Origin: Anticarsia gemmatalis
Lineage: Eukaryota > Arthropoda > Insecta > Lepidoptera > Erebidae
Direction: 5' to 3'
DNA: 64,000 nucleotides
NCBI RefSeq assembly: GCF_050436995.1
Contig: NC_134775.1
Coordinates: forward strand, 2,147,124-2,211,123
Made by a program: the position numbers and the translations under genes. Of the stretch, positions 63,081 to 64,000 are shown one piece after another. The notes under the pieces were generated by a model, which saw only the letters and a program-made list of their open reading frames with translations, did no database searches and was not told where the DNA came from. Numbering within the stretch: position 1 is the stretch's first letter; every line of letters starts with the position of its first letter.

Positions 63081-64000
63081 GTGACAAACCCTAGCAACAA
63101 TGACGTCATATTTTCCGTGGATCGTCATATTACTGCTGAAGTACACAATGTTGAGTGCACTCGCACTAAACAGTTGTCTACACGCGCTCAAGATGTAATT
63201 TCAAAACTGCGTACAAGTCATTTAAACCCGGAAGAACGTGCTAATTTAGAGTCATTATGTGCGCAGTATGCAGACATTTTTTATATAGAGGGTGAAGCAT
63301 TAACGTTTACCAATCAAATTAAGCACAATATTAAAACCACTGATGAAATGCCAGTTTATACTAAAAGCTATAGGTATCCGTTCATACACCGTGATGAAGT
63401 TAGGACTCAGATTAGAAAAATGTTAGAACAAGGTATCATTAGGCCGTCTCAATCTGCTTGGAGTTCACCTATATGGGTAGTACCCAAGAAAGCAGACGCT
63501 TCAGGCAAAACTAAATGGCGAATAGTAGTTGATTTTAGAAAATTGAACGAAAAGACTATAGATGACAAATATCCAATTCTAAATATTGCCGATATCTTAG
63601 ATAAATTAGGGAACTGTCAGTATTTCAGTACACTTGACCTTGCCAGTGGCTTCTATCAGGTCGAAATGGCTCCAGAAGACATACCGAAAACTGCCTTTAA
63701 CGTCGAACATGGGCACTTTGAATTTTTGAGGATGCCCATGGGTCTTAAAAATTCTCCTTCTACCTTCCAGAGGGTCATGGATAATGTCCTCAGGGGGCTA
63801 CAAAACGTAATTTGCTTAGTATATCTCGATGACCTTGTAATTTTCAGCACCTTTCTTCAAGAGCACATAAATAACCTTGAAAAAGTGTTTCAGATATTAC
63901 GGGAATCAAATTTTAAGATTCAGTTAGACAAATCTCAATTTTTAAAGTTAGAAACCGCTTATTTGGGCCATATTATCAGCAGGGATGGCATAAAGCCGAA
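63036..64000 (+). CDS. pol: Second Gypsy reverse transcriptase (partial)
   Basis: Open from about 63036 to the edge, over 300 codons. Motifs: EQGIIRPSQSAWSSPIWVVP, RIVVDFRKLNEKT, FSTLDLASGFYQVEM, LRMPMGLKNSPSTFQRVMD, VYLDDLVIFS (catalytic, about 63817-63846) and LGHIISRDGI. RNase H and integrase would follow outside the window. The RT itself has no break in view. Confidence 0.85.

Larger units (their letters stand above)
60917..64000 (+). mobile_element. Second Gypsy element (17.6/297 type), partial
   Basis: Primer site, gag, protease and RT in order, cut by the window edge. The primer site and Gag/RT style match the 17.6/297/gypsy lineage of insect elements, which often have an env gene further on. 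At least three frame changes and a stop are visible, so it is a decayed copy. Confidence 0.8.

Overview
The window is insect DNA, most likely from a moth or butterfly. Several repeats are of kinds I recognise from Lepidoptera: a tRNA-derived SINE (about 36663-36875), short non-autonomous Helitrons (11205, 21633, 35994) and a dispersed repeat starting CCCCCGACGCAAAAAGAG (37946). I see no convincing host gene in 64 kb. Almost everything is a transposable element (TE), most of them inserted inside one another.

Layout. (a) 1-2892: a non-LTR retrotransposon (LINE-1 below) on the minus strand. (b) 3340-57880: the outermost frame is a decayed minus-strand LINE (LINE-2), split by a Tc1/mariner-superfamily element with TACAGGGTG termini (copy C, 4116-56990). 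Copy C contains all that follows up to 56990. (c) Inside C lies a Jockey/CR1-type LINE (LINE-3, about 4520-35750, minus). It is cut by a second mariner-like copy (copy A, 4809-17884), a BEL/Pao retroelement (BEL-2, 17911-26767) and a Gypsy element of CsRn1 type (26823-31522). Copy A in turn carries BEL-1 (6336-15192). (d) C also contains a Helitron, a SINE, a TIR element with AGTAGTCAGCC repeats (37574-42822) that holds further nested elements, and a large TIR element with a THAP exon (42994-56803). The THAP element carries a third, different BEL element (BEL-3, 46756-56562), which carries a foldback element (48995-52423), which carries a perfect 92-bp-arm palindrome (51766-51954). (e) 58091-60294: a decayed hAT transposase gene with an intron. 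(f) 60917-64000: the 5' half of a second Gypsy element, of 17.6/297 type, running off the right edge.

Most striking: BEL-1 and BEL-2 are 8857-bp mirror copies, identical wherever I compared them, 2.7 kb apart in opposite orientation. Each has its own 5-bp target duplication (AGTTA; ATATT). Both carry the same 266-bp Helitron inside pol, the same gag/pro frame change and the same frameshift before an envelope membrane anchor. A retroelement with a broken polymerase therefore seems to have been copied at least twice very recently, which implies that proteins were supplied in trans. Dense nesting plus long inverted repeats resembles a TE trap (heterochromatin, a W chromosome or a piRNA cluster), but sequence alone cannot prove that.

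Many boundaries are supported by target-site duplications or by an empty copy of the same site in a related element in the window. Reading frames were followed by eye, so single-base frame calls should be checked by alignment.
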